This document shows, in pieces, positions 1 through 8,779 of a DNA stretch of 64,000 bases. The stretch lies in NCBI GenBank assembly GCA_023451825.1, contig JAEXYA010000055.1, positions 1 to 64,000 of the forward strand, read 5' to 3'. The notes under the pieces were generated by a model. That model had not been told where the DNA came from and ran no database searches. It was given only the letters and a program-made list of their open reading frames with translations. Both the position numbers and the translations under genes were made by a program. How positions within the stretch are numbered: position 1 is the first letter of the stretch; every line of letters begins with the position of its first letter. The stretch is from Pseudomonadota bacterium. GTDB lineage: Bacteria > Pseudomonadota > Alphaproteobacteria > Rhizobiales > Xanthobacteraceae.

Positions 1-157
1 CCTTGTCGATCTGGTCGTAAGCGGTGAACGACGCACCGCCCGACTCGGCCAGGATCTTGGTGATCGCAGCGGTCAGCGAGGTCTTGCCGTGGTCGACGTG
101 ACCGATCGTGCCGATATTGCAGTGCGGTTTGTTACGTTCAAATTTTGCTTTGGCCAT
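1..157 (-). CDS. tuf: Elongation factor Tu, N-terminal part (truncated by window edge)
   Basis: The first 52 codons of EF-Tu are visible. EF-Tu is the GTPase that delivers aminoacyl-tRNA to the ribosome. The protein opens [20 protein letters not shown] and continues with the P-loop GHVDHGKT (about residues 19-26) and the [10 protein letters not shown] stretch. The rest lies left of the window. There is no fusA upstream; the next gene to the right is divergent, so this copy is transcribed from its own promoter somewhere in 158-323. That arrangement fits the isolated tuf copy often found near secE/nusG in proteobacteria, but this cannot be checked here. Confidence 0.97.
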   Translation of the reverse strand, partial: MAKAKFERNKPHCNIGTIGHVDHGKTSLTAAITKILAESGGASFTAYDQIDK

Positions 158-323
158 TGATCCACCTGTTTTGCCGACGCCCATGCGTGGCACACCAAAC
201 CGGCGGCTGGTTACTAAGGAAAACGCCCCTATTCAAGCCCGAACTTATGGGCCAAGCTCCTCAGACATGCCGGCTAAGCCCCTTATTTAGTCTGGCAAAA
301 GACAAGATCAATCGGGAGCCCTC

Positions 324-1562
324 ATGAACGCCCAGACTGCCGCCAAAACCGCGACTCAGCCGCCGTCCCTCCCTCGGACCCCCGCCCTCCCCGACGCCCG
401 GCCGGAATCGCTGGGATTTTCATCAAACCGTCTTCAAAAAGTCTCGGACGCCTTCCGGCGGGAGATCGATAAAGGCACCGTGCCGGGGGTGACCGCGCTG
501 ATCGCCCGCCGCGGCCAGATCGGCTATTTCGAGGCTTTTGGCCGACAAGCGCCGGACGGCGCGGCGGCGATGGCCCGGGACAGCCTGTTTCGCATCTTCT
601 CCATGACCAAGCCGATCGTCTCGCTGGGCATCATGCAGCTGGTCGAGGACGGCCATATCCTGCTGATGGACCCGCTGGCCAAATACATCCCGGAATTTGC
701 GGACACCAAGGTTGGCATCGAGCGCAACGGCGCCCTGGAACTGGCGCTACCGATCCGCCCGATCACGATCCAGGACTTACTCCGCCACACCTCCGGCCTC
801 TCCTACGAGATCACCGGCAACGGCATGGTGCAGCGGATGTACCAGAAGTCGAATCTGCGCAGCCGCGACATCACCAATGAGGAACATGCGAAGATCGTCG
901 CCAGGCTCCCGCTGATCTGCCAGCCCGGCGCCGAATGGAATTACAGCCGCTCCACCGACATTCTCGGTCGGGTGATCGAGGTCGTGTCCGGCAAGTCGCT
1001 GGGCGCGTATCTCACCGAGAATATTCTCGCGCCGCTGCAGATGGCCGAGACCGGTTTTCACACGGCGGCCGAGAACAAGAGCCGCATCGCGCACCCCTTC
1101 CCCGCCGATCCCTGGACCGGCGACAAGGTGTCGCTGTTCGATCCGCTGGAGATTCCGAGGATGGAATCAGGTGGTGGCGGGCTCGTCTCCACCACGATGG
1201 ACTATGCGCGCTTCTGCCAGATGCTGCTCAATGGCGGCACGCTGGACGGCACGCGCGTTATCGGCAGCCGCACGCTGCATTTCATGGCGTCAAACCATCT
1301 CGCGCCGAATGTGAAGCTGGAAACGCATCTCGTCCCGCCCGGCCACAGCTTTGGCCTCGGCTTCGCCGTGCGCACCGATGACGGTCTGGCGCCTTATGCA
1401 GGTTCCACCGGCCAGTTCTTCTGGAGCGGCGTCGCGGGGACGTTCTTCTGGATCGATCCGAAGGAGGAGCTGTTTACGGTGTTCATGTCGCAGGGGCCGG
1501 GACAGCGGGAATATTTCAGGACGCTGATCAGGAGCCTGGTTTACGCGGCGGTGGACGACTGA
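324..1562 (+). CDS. Serine hydrolase, beta-lactamase/class C esterase family
   Basis: A 412-residue member of the beta-lactamase-related serine hydrolases (class C/EstB-like esterases, D-aminopeptidases). The nucleophile motif SxxK is S93-M-T-K96. The second motif appears as Y207-S-R, with Arg where many relatives have Asn, and a His-containing HSFGLG block near residue 345 stands in for the third motif. There is no convincing signal peptide; the N-terminus is Pro/Ala rich, suggesting a cytoplasmic enzyme. A GGGAG sequence lies 6 bases before the ATG. It is divergent from tuf and followed by a palindromic repeat, so probably monocistronic. The substrate is unknown; esterase is more likely than true beta-lactamase. 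Confidence 0.85.
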   Translation: MNAQTAAKTATQPPSLPRTPALPDARPESLGFSSNRLQKVSDAFRREIDKGTVPGVTALIARRGQIGYFEAFGRQAPDGAAAMARDSLFRIFSMTKPIVSLGIMQLVEDGHILLMDPLAKYIPEFADTKVGIERNGALELALPIRPITIQDLLRHTSGLSYEITGNGMVQRMYQKSNLRSRDITNEEHAKIVARLPLICQPGAEWNYSRSTDILGRVIEVVSGKSLGAYLTENILAPLQMAETGFHTAAENKSRIAHPFPADPWTGDKVSLFDPLEIPRMESGGGGLVSTTMDYARFCQMLLNGGTLDGTRVIGSRTLHFMASNHLAPNVKLETHLVPPGHSFGLGFAVRTDDGLAPYAGSTGQFFWSGVAGTFFWIDPKEELFTVFMSQGPGQREYFRTLIRSLVYAAVDD

Positions 1563-1564
1563 TC

Positions 1565-1653
1565 TGTAGGGTGGGCAAAGCGAAGCGTGCCCACCTTCAC
1601 CTCAACCGCACTTGAAGGTGGGCACGGCGCTCCGCGCCTTTGCCCACCCTACA
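1565..1653. repeat. Palindromic intergenic repeat, family A, copy 1
   Basis: Inverted repeat whose ends read TGTAGGGTGGGCAAAG and its near complement CTTTGCCCACCCTACA, with an inner pair GTGCCCACCTTCA / TGAAGGTGGGCAC. It sits between two convergent genes. Copies 2 and 3 are at 8654-8773 and 12248-12336. It resembles the dispersed palindromic elements of Bradyrhizobium-type genomes and could fold into a long hairpin in RNA from either strand. Confidence 0.85.
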
Positions 1654-1657
1654 GGCC

Positions 1658-2425
1658 TCAACTGATCGTCGCGCCGCCATCGATCACGACCGTCTGACCG
1701 GTCATGAAATTCCCGGCCGCCGAGCCCATGAACACGGCGGCGCCCGCGATTTCATCGGGGATACCGATGCGCAGCAGCGGCGAGCGCGCGGTGGATTTCT
1801 TCAGCGTGTCCGGATCATCCCACAGCGCCTTGGCGAAATCGGTCTTGATCAGGCCGGGCGCGATGCAGTTCACGCGGATATTGTGCGGGCCGTATTCGCA
1901 AGCGAGATTGCGCGCGAGCTGCATGTCGGCGGCCTTCGACACGCAATAGGCGCCGATCGTCGTCGAGCCTTTGAGACCGCCGATGGATGAGACGATGATC
2001 ACCGAGCCATCCTTGCGCGCGATCATTTCCGGCACCACCATCGAGATCAGCCAGTTATTGGCGACGATATTGTTGCTGAGGATCTTGCTGAACTGATCGT
2101 CGGAGATCCCGGCCAGCGGTCCGTAATAGGGATTCGACGCCGCGTTGCAGACCAGCACGTCGATCTTGCCGAACGCCTTGCGGCTTTCATCGACGAGGTT
2201 CTGCAGGTTCTCCTTGCTGGAGATATTTGCGGCGATCGCAACGGCTGTGCCCTTGCCGAATTTCTCGTTCACTTCCTTGGCGACGTCGTCGCAGACATCC
2301 TGCTTGCGCGAGGAGATCACGACCTTGGCCCCATGCTCGGCCATGCGCTCGGCAATGGCGCGGCCGATGCCGCGCGTCGAGCCGGTGATGACGGCGACTT
2401 TGCCTTTCATGTCGAAGAGGGTCAT
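1658..2425 (-). CDS. Short-chain dehydrogenase/reductase (SDR)
   Basis: A 255-residue classical SDR oxidoreductase. It has the cofactor motif TGSTRGIG (residues 14-21), an NAA motif (94-96), the Ser around 146-147 and the catalytic Y160-x-x-x-K164. Arg40 after the second beta strand suggests NADP(H). The open frame runs farther upstream, but the ATG at 2425 gives the standard family start (MTLFDMKGKV). The gene lies about 90 bp downstream of the histidine phosphatase on the same strand and may be co-transcribed. SDRs of this group often act on hydroxyacyl-CoAs or secondary alcohols; the LvaA/LvaC-like genes at 8.8-11.3 kb make a role in hydroxyacid turnover possible but unproven. Confidence 0.88.
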   Translation of the reverse strand: MTLFDMKGKVAVITGSTRGIGRAIAERMAEHGAKVVISSRKQDVCDDVAKEVNEKFGKGTAVAIAANISSKENLQNLVDESRKAFGKIDVLVCNAASNPYYGPLAGISDDQFSKILSNNIVANNWLISMVVPEMIARKDGSVIIVSSIGGLKGSTTIGAYCVSKAADMQLARNLACEYGPHNIRVNCIAPGLIKTDFAKALWDDPDTLKKSTARSPLLRIGIPDEIAGAAVFMGSAAGNFMTGQTVVIDGGATIS

Positions 2426-2516
2426 GTGGTTTTCTCCCTGATGTTGATTTTGTGTTGTCGTTAAAAGCGCCGGCCTATCGCCCCCTCTCCCCGCTTGCGG
2501 GGAGAGGTTAGAAACG

Positions 2517-3260
2517 TCACGCCAGCTTCGTCGCCGACGTTCCCACTTCCGGCCCCGCCGGCTGATGCATGGCCGCATGCGCCGCGTCCGCGATCCACGG
2601 CTGCTGGTTCACCATCGGAATACGCCAGCCCGAATGGCCGTCGCTGCCGAGATGATCGAGCCGCGTGATCGAGCAATTATCGATGGTGAAAGCGAGACCG
2701 CGATCCGGCTGATCGTTCAGCGCAACGCCGATGGCCGACTTGATGGTGCCGCCATGGGCAACCACCACCACATCCCTGCCCGCATAGTCGCGATTGATGC
2801 GTTCGATGCCGCGGCGGGTGCGATTGTAGAGATCCATGAAACTCTCGCCATTGGGCGAGCGCTCGTCGATCGGCGCAAACCAATAGCTACCGACGCCGAT
2901 GGGCCGGCTGGCGAAGAAGTCGGCGCGGTTCATGCCCTGCCAATCGCCGAGATGCTGCTCGTTGAAATCCTCTTCATGAGGCATCGCATCGGGCTTGGGA
3001 AAACCGGCGGCCCAGATGGCATCAGCAGTCTGATGCGTGCGCTTCAGCTTGCTCGCGAACCACACCGCATTGCGCGGCAAAATCTTGCTCACCGCATTGA
3101 ACACGACACGATCGCTGCAATCGCAATCCATGTCCTTCTGGCCATAGATATTGCCGCCGTCATTGCGGACAGGCGCGTGCCGCACCCACCACCACCTCGT
3201 CGCCGTCACCCCCGCGGGAACATTGTGCTGCGCCACGAATGGTTTTTCGGTGTTGGACAT
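2517..3260 (-). CDS. Histidine phosphatase family protein (phosphoglycerate mutase-like)
   Basis: A 247-residue protein of the histidine phosphatase superfamily (branch 1). The phosphohistidine motif is R27-H28-A29, followed by the second Arg in SKLKRTHQTA, a HLGDWQG block and the second catalytic His in VVVVAHGGTIKSAIG. The ATG at 3260 is preferred over the in-frame GTG at 3269 because GAAGGG lies a suitable distance upstream of it. No signal peptide. The substrate cannot be read from sequence; relatives dephosphorylate small metabolites such as alpha-ribazole phosphate or sugar phosphates. It is divergent from the SDR at 3406. Confidence 0.85.
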   Translation of the reverse strand: MSNTEKPFVAQHNVPAGVTATRWWWVRHAPVRNDGGNIYGQKDMDCDCSDRVVFNAVSKILPRNAVWFASKLKRTHQTADAIWAAGFPKPDAMPHEEDFNEQHLGDWQGMNRADFFASRPIGVGSYWFAPIDERSPNGESFMDLYNRTRRGIERINRDYAGRDVVVVAHGGTIKSAIGVALNDQPDRGLAFTIDNCSITRLDHLGSDGHSGWRIPMVNQQPWIADAAHAAMHQPAGPEVGTSATKLA

Positions 3261-3405
3261 CGGACCCACCCTTCAATATCGTTTCGATTGTCGTACGTCA
3301 GCGCGCGCGATGCCTCAAGCATCTTCGCGTCAGCGAACACGTGACGCATCAAGATGAATTCCATGTGGCGGCAGTCCGCTTAAAAAACATACAGGGAGAA
3401 CACGC

Positions 3406-4191
3406 ATGGGCCGCCTCGCAGGCAAATCCGTCGTCATCACCGGCGCGGGCAGCGGCATCGGCCGCGCCGCGGCACAGCTGTTCGCCAAGGAAGGCGGCAA
3501 GCTCATCATCGTCGATCGCAGCGACAGCATTTTCGAAACCGCGAAACTCGTCACCGATGCCGGCGGCATGGCAGAAGCCGTCAACGCCGATGCCGGCAAC
3601 GAGAACGACGTGAAGGCCTTCATCGACAAGGCCGTCTCCGCCTATGGCAAGCTCGATGCGATCTGGGCCAATGCCGGCGTCTCCGGCGGCCTGGTGCCGC
3701 TGCTCGAACAGACCGTCGAACAATGGCAGGAGATCCTGCGCATCAACCTGATCGGCCCGTTCCTGGCCATCAAGCACGCCATGCCGCATATGATCAAACA
3801 AGGGTTTGGCTCGATCGTTTGTACGGCCTCCGTCGCGGGCCTCAAATCCGGCGCCTCCGGTCATCCCTACGCGTCGAGCAAAGCCGGCGTCATCAGCCTG
3901 GTTCAGACCACGGCCTATTCGCTCTCGGGCACCGGCGTGCGCATCAATGCGGTGTGCCCCGGCCTGATCGAAACCGGCATGACCAAGCCGGTATTCGACC
4001 GCGCCAAGCAGCGCGGCACCGAGGACAAGATCGGCCAGCTCAATCCGCTGAAGCGTGCCGGCCAGCCGCATGAGCTCGCAGCCATGGGCCTGTTCCTGGC
4101 GAGCGACGAGGCATCCTATGTCAACGGCCAGGCGATCCCCGTGGATGGTGGCCTGACCGCATCGATGCCCTATGCGGGCAAGCCGATCTAG
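3406..4191 (+). CDS. Short-chain dehydrogenase/reductase (SDR)
   Basis: A 261-residue classical SDR. It shows TGAGSGIG (residues 12-19), Asp37 at the end of beta strand 2 (NAD preference), NAG (89-91), Ser142 and Y155-x-x-x-K159, plus the C-terminal VNGQAIPVDGG block. An AGGGAGAA Shine-Dalgarno precedes the ATG. It is divergent from the histidine phosphatase and ends before the convergent MFS gene. It is not a close paralogue of the SDR at 1658 (different cofactor residue). Its substrate is probably a secondary alcohol or hydroxyacyl-CoA. Confidence 0.88.
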   Translation: MGRLAGKSVVITGAGSGIGRAAAQLFAKEGGKLIIVDRSDSIFETAKLVTDAGGMAEAVNADAGNENDVKAFIDKAVSAYGKLDAIWANAGVSGGLVPLLEQTVEQWQEILRINLIGPFLAIKHAMPHMIKQGFGSIVCTASVAGLKSGASGHPYASSKAGVISLVQTTAYSLSGTGVRINAVCPGLIETGMTKPVFDRAKQRGTEDKIGQLNPLKRAGQPHELAAMGLFLASDEASYVNGQAIPVDGGLTASMPYAGKPI

Positions 4192-4272
4192 CCGCCACGG
4201 CCGTCGGATGGGTTGCGCGGCTTCGCGAAACCCGTCCCATCGCGCGACAGAAGCGATGGGTTCTCGCTGCGC

Positions 4273-5502
4273 TCAACCCATCCTACGGATGCCGCGATTG
4301 CCGAGCAGCACGGCAATCGCCGCAACCATTTGCATGGCGACGCCGATGAAGATCGGCGTTGCATAGCCCCCGGTCAAATCACGCATGAGCCCCATCGCCG
4401 CGGGTCCGAATGAATTCACGATACCAGCGATGCCCATGCCGAGGCCGAGCACCACGCCGAAATCACGCGATGCGAATTCGCGCTGGGTGACCAGCACCGG
4501 CAGCGTGACAAGATTTCCGATTGAGAAGCCGAACACTGCGCAGGCGACGAACAGTGCGGTCAAATTGGCCGATGATGCGATCACCAACAGCGCCACTGCC
4601 TGACTGACGATCGAAGCCGCAGCAGCCCATCGCGGTCGAACGCGATCAGCGACGACACTCAAGCAGAGACGACCGGTCAGCGCCATCGCTGTCGTCACCG
4701 ACACGGCGCCACCCGCCGCTTGAAATCCGATCAGCGGCGTCAGGATCGAGATCTGATGCACGATAAAACCAACCTGCACCACCAGCGCCATGGAAAACGG
4801 CGCTGTGATCGACCAGAACGTGGTGTCACGCAGCAGAGCCGAACGCGACAGCATCGCGGATGTTGAATCGAGATCTTGCGCAGCGTGATCGCGCGCCGGC
4901 GGAAAGCGGATGAAAGCTATGACGACCGGCACCAGCACGATGACCAAAGCTGCCGCAGCCATCCCCAGCGCGTGGCGAAAGCCGAACGCTTCGATCAACA
5001 ACACCAGTCCCGGCGCGAGCAGAATGCCGCTGACCGACGCGCCTGTGAAGGTCAGGCTGATCGCAAGCCCGCGCTTGCGATCGAACCACGCGCCAACAAT
5101 GGCCGCGGCCGTGATGGTGCCGAGGCCCACCCACGCCATCGCAAACACAACGAATCCTGCATAGAGCTGCAGTATCGACTCCGCCGAGGCTAACAGTGTC
5201 AAGCTAGATGCCAGCGCGGCGATGCCTGTCAGCACCAGCGCCCGCGGCCCGATCCAGCGCAACAATTCGCTGACGAACATCGAGAGGATATTGCCCAGCA
5301 CCAGGCAAAGCGTCGTGCCCGCGCCGATCGTGCCGACCGGCCAGCCGTTCAGGCGGTGAAATTGCGCCACATATATGCCGTGACCATACAGGCCAAAGCC
5401 GAAGATCGTGATCTGCAGCAGAAACAGGACAGCGACGACGCGCCATCCCGGATAACGCCACGACCATTCATCCGCCTCCGTCACAACGCCATCCGCTTGC
5501 AT
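4273..5502 (-). CDS. MFS transporter
   Basis: A 409-residue major facilitator superfamily permease with about 12 hydrophobic segments split into two halves by a hydrophilic loop near residues 190-215. The short inter-TM2/3 motif common in MFS proteins is replaced by a WFDRKRGLAISLTFTG block typical of monocarboxylate/oxalate-formate antiporter-like members (after TM4). It acts in the inner membrane. It is convergent with the SDR and stands alone. The substrate is unknown; a small organic anion is the best guess from family resemblance. Confidence 0.85.
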   Translation of the reverse strand: MQADGVVTEADEWSWRYPGWRVVAVLFLLQITIFGFGLYGHGIYVAQFHRLNGWPVGTIGAGTTLCLVLGNILSMFVSELLRWIGPRALVLTGIAALASSLTLLASAESILQLYAGFVVFAMAWVGLGTITAAAIVGAWFDRKRGLAISLTFTGASVSGILLAPGLVLLIEAFGFRHALGMAAAALVIVLVPVVIAFIRFPPARDHAAQDLDSTSAMLSRSALLRDTTFWSITAPFSMALVVQVGFIVHQISILTPLIGFQAAGGAVSVTTAMALTGRLCLSVVADRVRPRWAAAASIVSQAVALLVIASSANLTALFVACAVFGFSIGNLVTLPVLVTQREFASRDFGVVLGLGMGIAGIVNSFGPAAMGLMRDLTGGYATPIFIGVAMQMVAAIAVLLGNRGIRRMG

Positions 5503-5592
5503 GCCCGCCCCCAGCGTTCAGCACCCATGCACAACTACTTTCAGTGGTAGGCGAGCGCCACCCCTGCGGTCGTCAACAAATAACGCGCGCCG

Positions 5593-6504
5593 TTACATTC
5601 CGTCAGGCGGGGAGTTCGGGGTATTGGTCGCCAGAAGCCGGTTACGCACGCGTTCGCGGTGGAAGGTGTAGATGCCGGACAACACGATAATCGTGGCGCC
5701 CACGATCATCGCCGCATCGGGCACGTCGCCGAACACGAGATACCCCAGAAGCATCGCATACAGCATCTGCGAATAGCGCATCGGCGCGACCGACGAGACA
5801 TCGCCGACGCGTAACGCGAGGATGCCGCACTGGAAGCCGATCACCGTCGTCGCTCCCGCAATCGCCAGCAAGATCAGCAGTGACGGAGATGGCATGCTCC
5901 AATCGCCATGCAACGCCGTGAAGCCCGCGCCTGCCAGCGCAACGGCAATGGTGGTGAGGAAGGACACGAACAAGGTCGGAATCGCTGCAGGTATCTGCTT
6001 GGTGACCAGATCCCGCGTGGCGTAGAAACCGACCGACAAAAGCGCTACCAGCGTGAACTGGCTAAAGCCGTCGGCGCCGGGCCGCACGATGATCAACACG
6101 CCGATGAAGCCGGCGCCGATCGCCAGCCAGCGCCGCCAGCCCACGGGCTCGCCCAGCAGCAGCACGGCGCCGCAGGTGATCACCAGCGGCATCGACTGGA
6201 CGATGGCCGTGACATTGGCGAGCGGCAACGAACTAACGGCAATGAGAAACAGCGCCGAACCGCCGATCTCGCCGCCGATCCGCAGCGACACCGGCCATGA
6301 CCGCAGCACCCCCAACGACCGAAACGCGCTCTGATGCACCACCAGCGCCCCAAGCAAAATGCTGGCAAAAAGTCCGCGCAGCATCATCACCTGGCTGAAA
6401 TGCAACTGGGCTGTCAGGAATTTGGCAAGAGCGTCATTAATGCTGAAACTGGCCATGGACACTGCCATCAGCAGGATGCCACGGATATTGGGCGAGAGAG
6501 GCAA
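5593..6504 (-). CDS. EamA/DMT-family permease, paralogue 1
   Basis: A 303-residue drug/metabolite transporter with two EamA repeats and about 10 transmembrane helices. The start is a TTG followed by PLSPNIRG, the point where similarity to paralogues 2 and 3 begins; no ATG nearby is better. Shared blocks are VGWRRWLAI.AGFIGVLI.VRPGA, GYQC-type helix 8 (here GFQCGIL), SQMLYAMLLGYLVFGDVPD and a terminal FHRERVRNR-LLA. The C-terminus ends in PPDGM, against PPTEGV and TPTEGP in the other two. It is the most divergent of the three tandem copies. It probably exports a metabolite; substrate unknown. Confidence 0.85.
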   Translation of the reverse strand: MPLSPNIRGILLMAVSMASFSINDALAKFLTAQLHFSQVMMLRGLFASILLGALVVHQSAFRSLGVLRSWPVSLRIGGEIGGSALFLIAVSSLPLANVTAIVQSMPLVITCGAVLLLGEPVGWRRWLAIGAGFIGVLIIVRPGADGFSQFTLVALLSVGFYATRDLVTKQIPAAIPTLFVSFLTTIAVALAGAGFTALHGDWSMPSPSLLILLAIAGATTVIGFQCGILALRVGDVSSVAPMRYSQMLYAMLLGYLVFGDVPDAAMIVGATIIVLSGIYTFHRERVRNRLLATNTPNSPPDGM

Positions 6505-6647
6505 AGCAGCGTCCGGGGGAATGCGAAATGCCGCGGCGGAAAATCGCTGCAGCGCAACATGCTCTGTGCGTCAGGCGGACAGCGAGGTCAAGACCGAGCC
6601 ATGCGCATGCCCCGCTTACATTCTGAGCATAGGTCGTTTGGGAGGTG

Positions 6648-7565
6648 TCAGACGCCCTCGGTCGGCGGCGCGGAGGCCTTTGCCGCCACCAACATCTCCC
6701 GGTTACGGATGCGCTCGCGGTGGAAGGCATAAAGCCCGGAGCCGACGATCACGGTTGCACCGACGATCATCCAGCGATCCGGGACATCGCCGAAGATGAG
6801 ATAGCCGAGTCCCATGGCCCACAGCAGCTGCGTGTAGCGGAACGGCGCCACCGCGGAAATCTCCCCTGCCCGCAGCGCGATGATCACGCATTGATAGCCG
6901 ATCAACACCAGCACCGCGGCCAGCAGCAGGAAGCTCATCGAGCGGCCGGACATCGGCGTCCAGCCACCGAGCGGCACGATCAGGCAACCGCCGACGATCG
7001 TGACCACGAAGGTCGTCAGCAGCGTCACGAACACCGAGGGCACCTCTTTCGGGATACGACTGGTGGCGAGATCGCGGACCACGCAGAAGCACACCGAAAT
7101 CAGGGCCAGCACGGTGAACTGGTTGAACCCCTCGGCGCCCGGCCGCACCACGATCAACACGCCGATGAAGCCCGCGACGATGGCGAGCCAGCGCCGCCAC
7201 CCCACCGGCTCGCCGAAGATCAGCGCCGCGCCCAGCGTGATGGCCAGCGACAGCGACTGGAAGATCGCCGAGACATTGGCCAGCGGCAGATGGGTGATCG
7301 CCGCCAGGAATGTCGCGGTGCCGCCGATCTCGCCGCAGACACGCAGCGCCACCGGCAGCTTGAACAGCACGCTGATCGGCCGCAGCGCCTGTTGATACCA
7401 TGCCAGCGCAAACACCAGCACGATGGAGATCGAACCGCGCACCAGCATGACCTGGCCGAAATTCATGTCCGCGGTGAGATATTTCGTGGTGGCATCGTTC
7501 ATGCTGAAGCCTGCCATGGCCACGGCCATCATCAGGCTTCCGCGCATATTGGGAGAGAGAGGCAA
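6648..7565 (-). CDS. EamA/DMT-family permease, paralogue 2
   Basis: Two EamA repeats with about 10 transmembrane helices; 305 residues from the TTG at 7565 (LPLSPNMRG). The frame is open upstream, and an ATG at 7613 or an alternative start at 7667 is possible. The TTG is preferred because paralogue similarity begins exactly there and a GGCGG sequence precedes it, as in paralogue 3. It is very similar to paralogue 3 over its whole length (for example YQCVI.ALR.G.ISAVAPFR and RYTQLLWAM.LGYLIFGD). The downstream gap to paralogue 1 is about 140 bp with no visible terminator. Confidence 0.83.
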   Translation of the reverse strand: MPLSPNMRGSLMMAVAMAGFSMNDATTKYLTADMNFGQVMLVRGSISIVLVFALAWYQQALRPISVLFKLPVALRVCGEIGGTATFLAAITHLPLANVSAIFQSLSLAITLGAALIFGEPVGWRRWLAIVAGFIGVLIVVRPGAEGFNQFTVLALISVCFCVVRDLATSRIPKEVPSVFVTLLTTFVVTIVGGCLIVPLGGWTPMSGRSMSFLLLAAVLVLIGYQCVIIALRAGEISAVAPFRYTQLLWAMGLGYLIFGDVPDRWMIVGATVIVGSGLYAFHRERIRNREMLVAAKASAPPTEGV

Positions 7566-7706
7566 GGTTTCCGCCGGGATGTTTCTTGGAAGCGCTGCCG
7601 GTGGGCCCGGCATCAACGCGAGAGATACGACGTGATGTGCACCAAAAAGCGGTTGCGAACCAGACATCGACTGCGCCGGTGGCCTGCGCAGATCTGCATG
7701 GCGCGA

Positions 7707-8624
7707 CTATGGACCTTCCGTCGGCGTGCTGCCCGTCTTTGCGGCCATCAGCATTTCGCGATTGCGAATATGTTCGCGATGGAAGGTGTAAAGGCCGGAT
7801 GCCACGATGATCGACGCCCCCAGGATCATCGCGCCATCGGGCACATCGCCGAAGATGAGATAGCCGAGCAGCATCGCCCATAGCAGTTGAGTGTAACGGA
7901 ACGGCGCCACGGCCGAGATATCGCCGATCCGCAGCGCCATGATCACGCATTGATAGCCGATCAGCACCAGCACCGCCGCCACCGACAGCAACGCAAGCGC
8001 CGACACCGATGGCGTCGACCAGCCGCCGAGCGGCATCATCAGCAGGCCGCCCACCGCGGTCATCGAGATCGTCGTCAGCAGCGTCACGAACAGCGCGGGA
8101 ACGTCGGCCGGGATCTGCTTGGTGGCGAGATCGCGCAGCGCATAGAACACCACCGAGCAAAGCGCCAGCAATGTGAACTGGTTGAAACCAGCCGCCCCCG
8201 GCCTGACGATGATCAGCACGCCGATGAAGCCGGCGGCAATCGCCAGCCAGCGCCGCCACCCGACGCGCTCACCGAACAGGAGCACCGCGCCAAGCGTGAT
8301 CGCGAGCGGCTGCGACAGGATGATCGCAGAAACATTGGCGAGCGGCAGATGCGTGATCGCTTGAAGAAAGAAGATCGTGCCGACCACCTCGCCGATGATG
8401 CGCAGCGCCACCGGACGTGCGAACAATATACGCAACGGCCTGAGCGCGCCGCGATGCGCGGCCAGCGCGGTTATCAGCGCCCCCGCCACGATGCCGCGCA
8501 ACAGCACGAGCTGCCCGAAATTCATCTGCGGCAGCAGGAATTTCGAGATCGCATCGGTGGCACAGAAAGTCGCCATGGCGCCGGCCATGAACAGGCTTCC
8601 GGTGAGATTGGGAGACAGCGCCAC
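7707..8624 (-). CDS. EamA/DMT-family permease, paralogue 3
   Basis: A 305-residue EamA permease with about 10 transmembrane helices, starting at the GTG at 8624 (VALSPNLTG). The frame stays open to 8753, but that upstream extension is translated from the family A palindromic repeat and cannot be native coding sequence, so the internal GTG is chosen; GGCGG lies 5 bases before it. It is first of three tandem permeases read leftward. Long identical blocks with paralogue 2 indicate a fairly recent duplication, and the differences cluster in the first and seventh-eighth helices, where substrate contacts would lie. Substrate unknown. Confidence 0.83.
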   Translation of the reverse strand: MALSPNLTGSLFMAGAMATFCATDAISKFLLPQMNFGQLVLLRGIVAGALITALAAHRGALRPLRILFARPVALRIIGEVVGTIFFLQAITHLPLANVSAIILSQPLAITLGAVLLFGERVGWRRWLAIAAGFIGVLIIVRPGAAGFNQFTLLALCSVVFYALRDLATKQIPADVPALFVTLLTTISMTAVGGLLMMPLGGWSTPSVSALALLSVAAVLVLIGYQCVIMALRIGDISAVAPFRYTQLLWAMLLGYLIFGDVPDGAMILGASIIVASGLYTFHREHIRNREMLMAAKTGSTPTEGP

Positions 8625-8653
8625 AATGACCGCCGGGGATGTCGAGAGAGATG

Positions 8654-8773
8654 CAGAGTGGGCAAAGCGACTTGTCCGCCATAGCCCGAAGGGCGACGGC
8701 GGAAGCGTGCCCACCTTCACCAGCCGTGCACTTGAAGGTGGGCACGGCGCCATGCGCCTTTGCCCACCCTACA
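8654..8773. repeat. Palindromic intergenic repeat, family A, copy 2
   Basis: Same element as 1565-1653, with ends AGAGTGGGCAAAGCGA and CTTTGCCCACCCTACA and the inner GTGCCCACCTTCACCAG / CTTGAAGGTGGGCAC pair. It carries about 30 extra bases in the left arm. It separates the phosphotransferase gene from the permease cluster and creates a false upstream extension of the third permease. Confidence 0.82.
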
Positions 8774-8779
8774 AATCGC

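Noticed and set aside
6703..8259. A 518-codon open frame on the minus strand running through two permease genes
   Set aside because: It is a frame-shifted shadow of paralogues 2 and 3; its translation is Arg/Ala/Gly-rich without domain features, and the real frames give clear EamA proteins.
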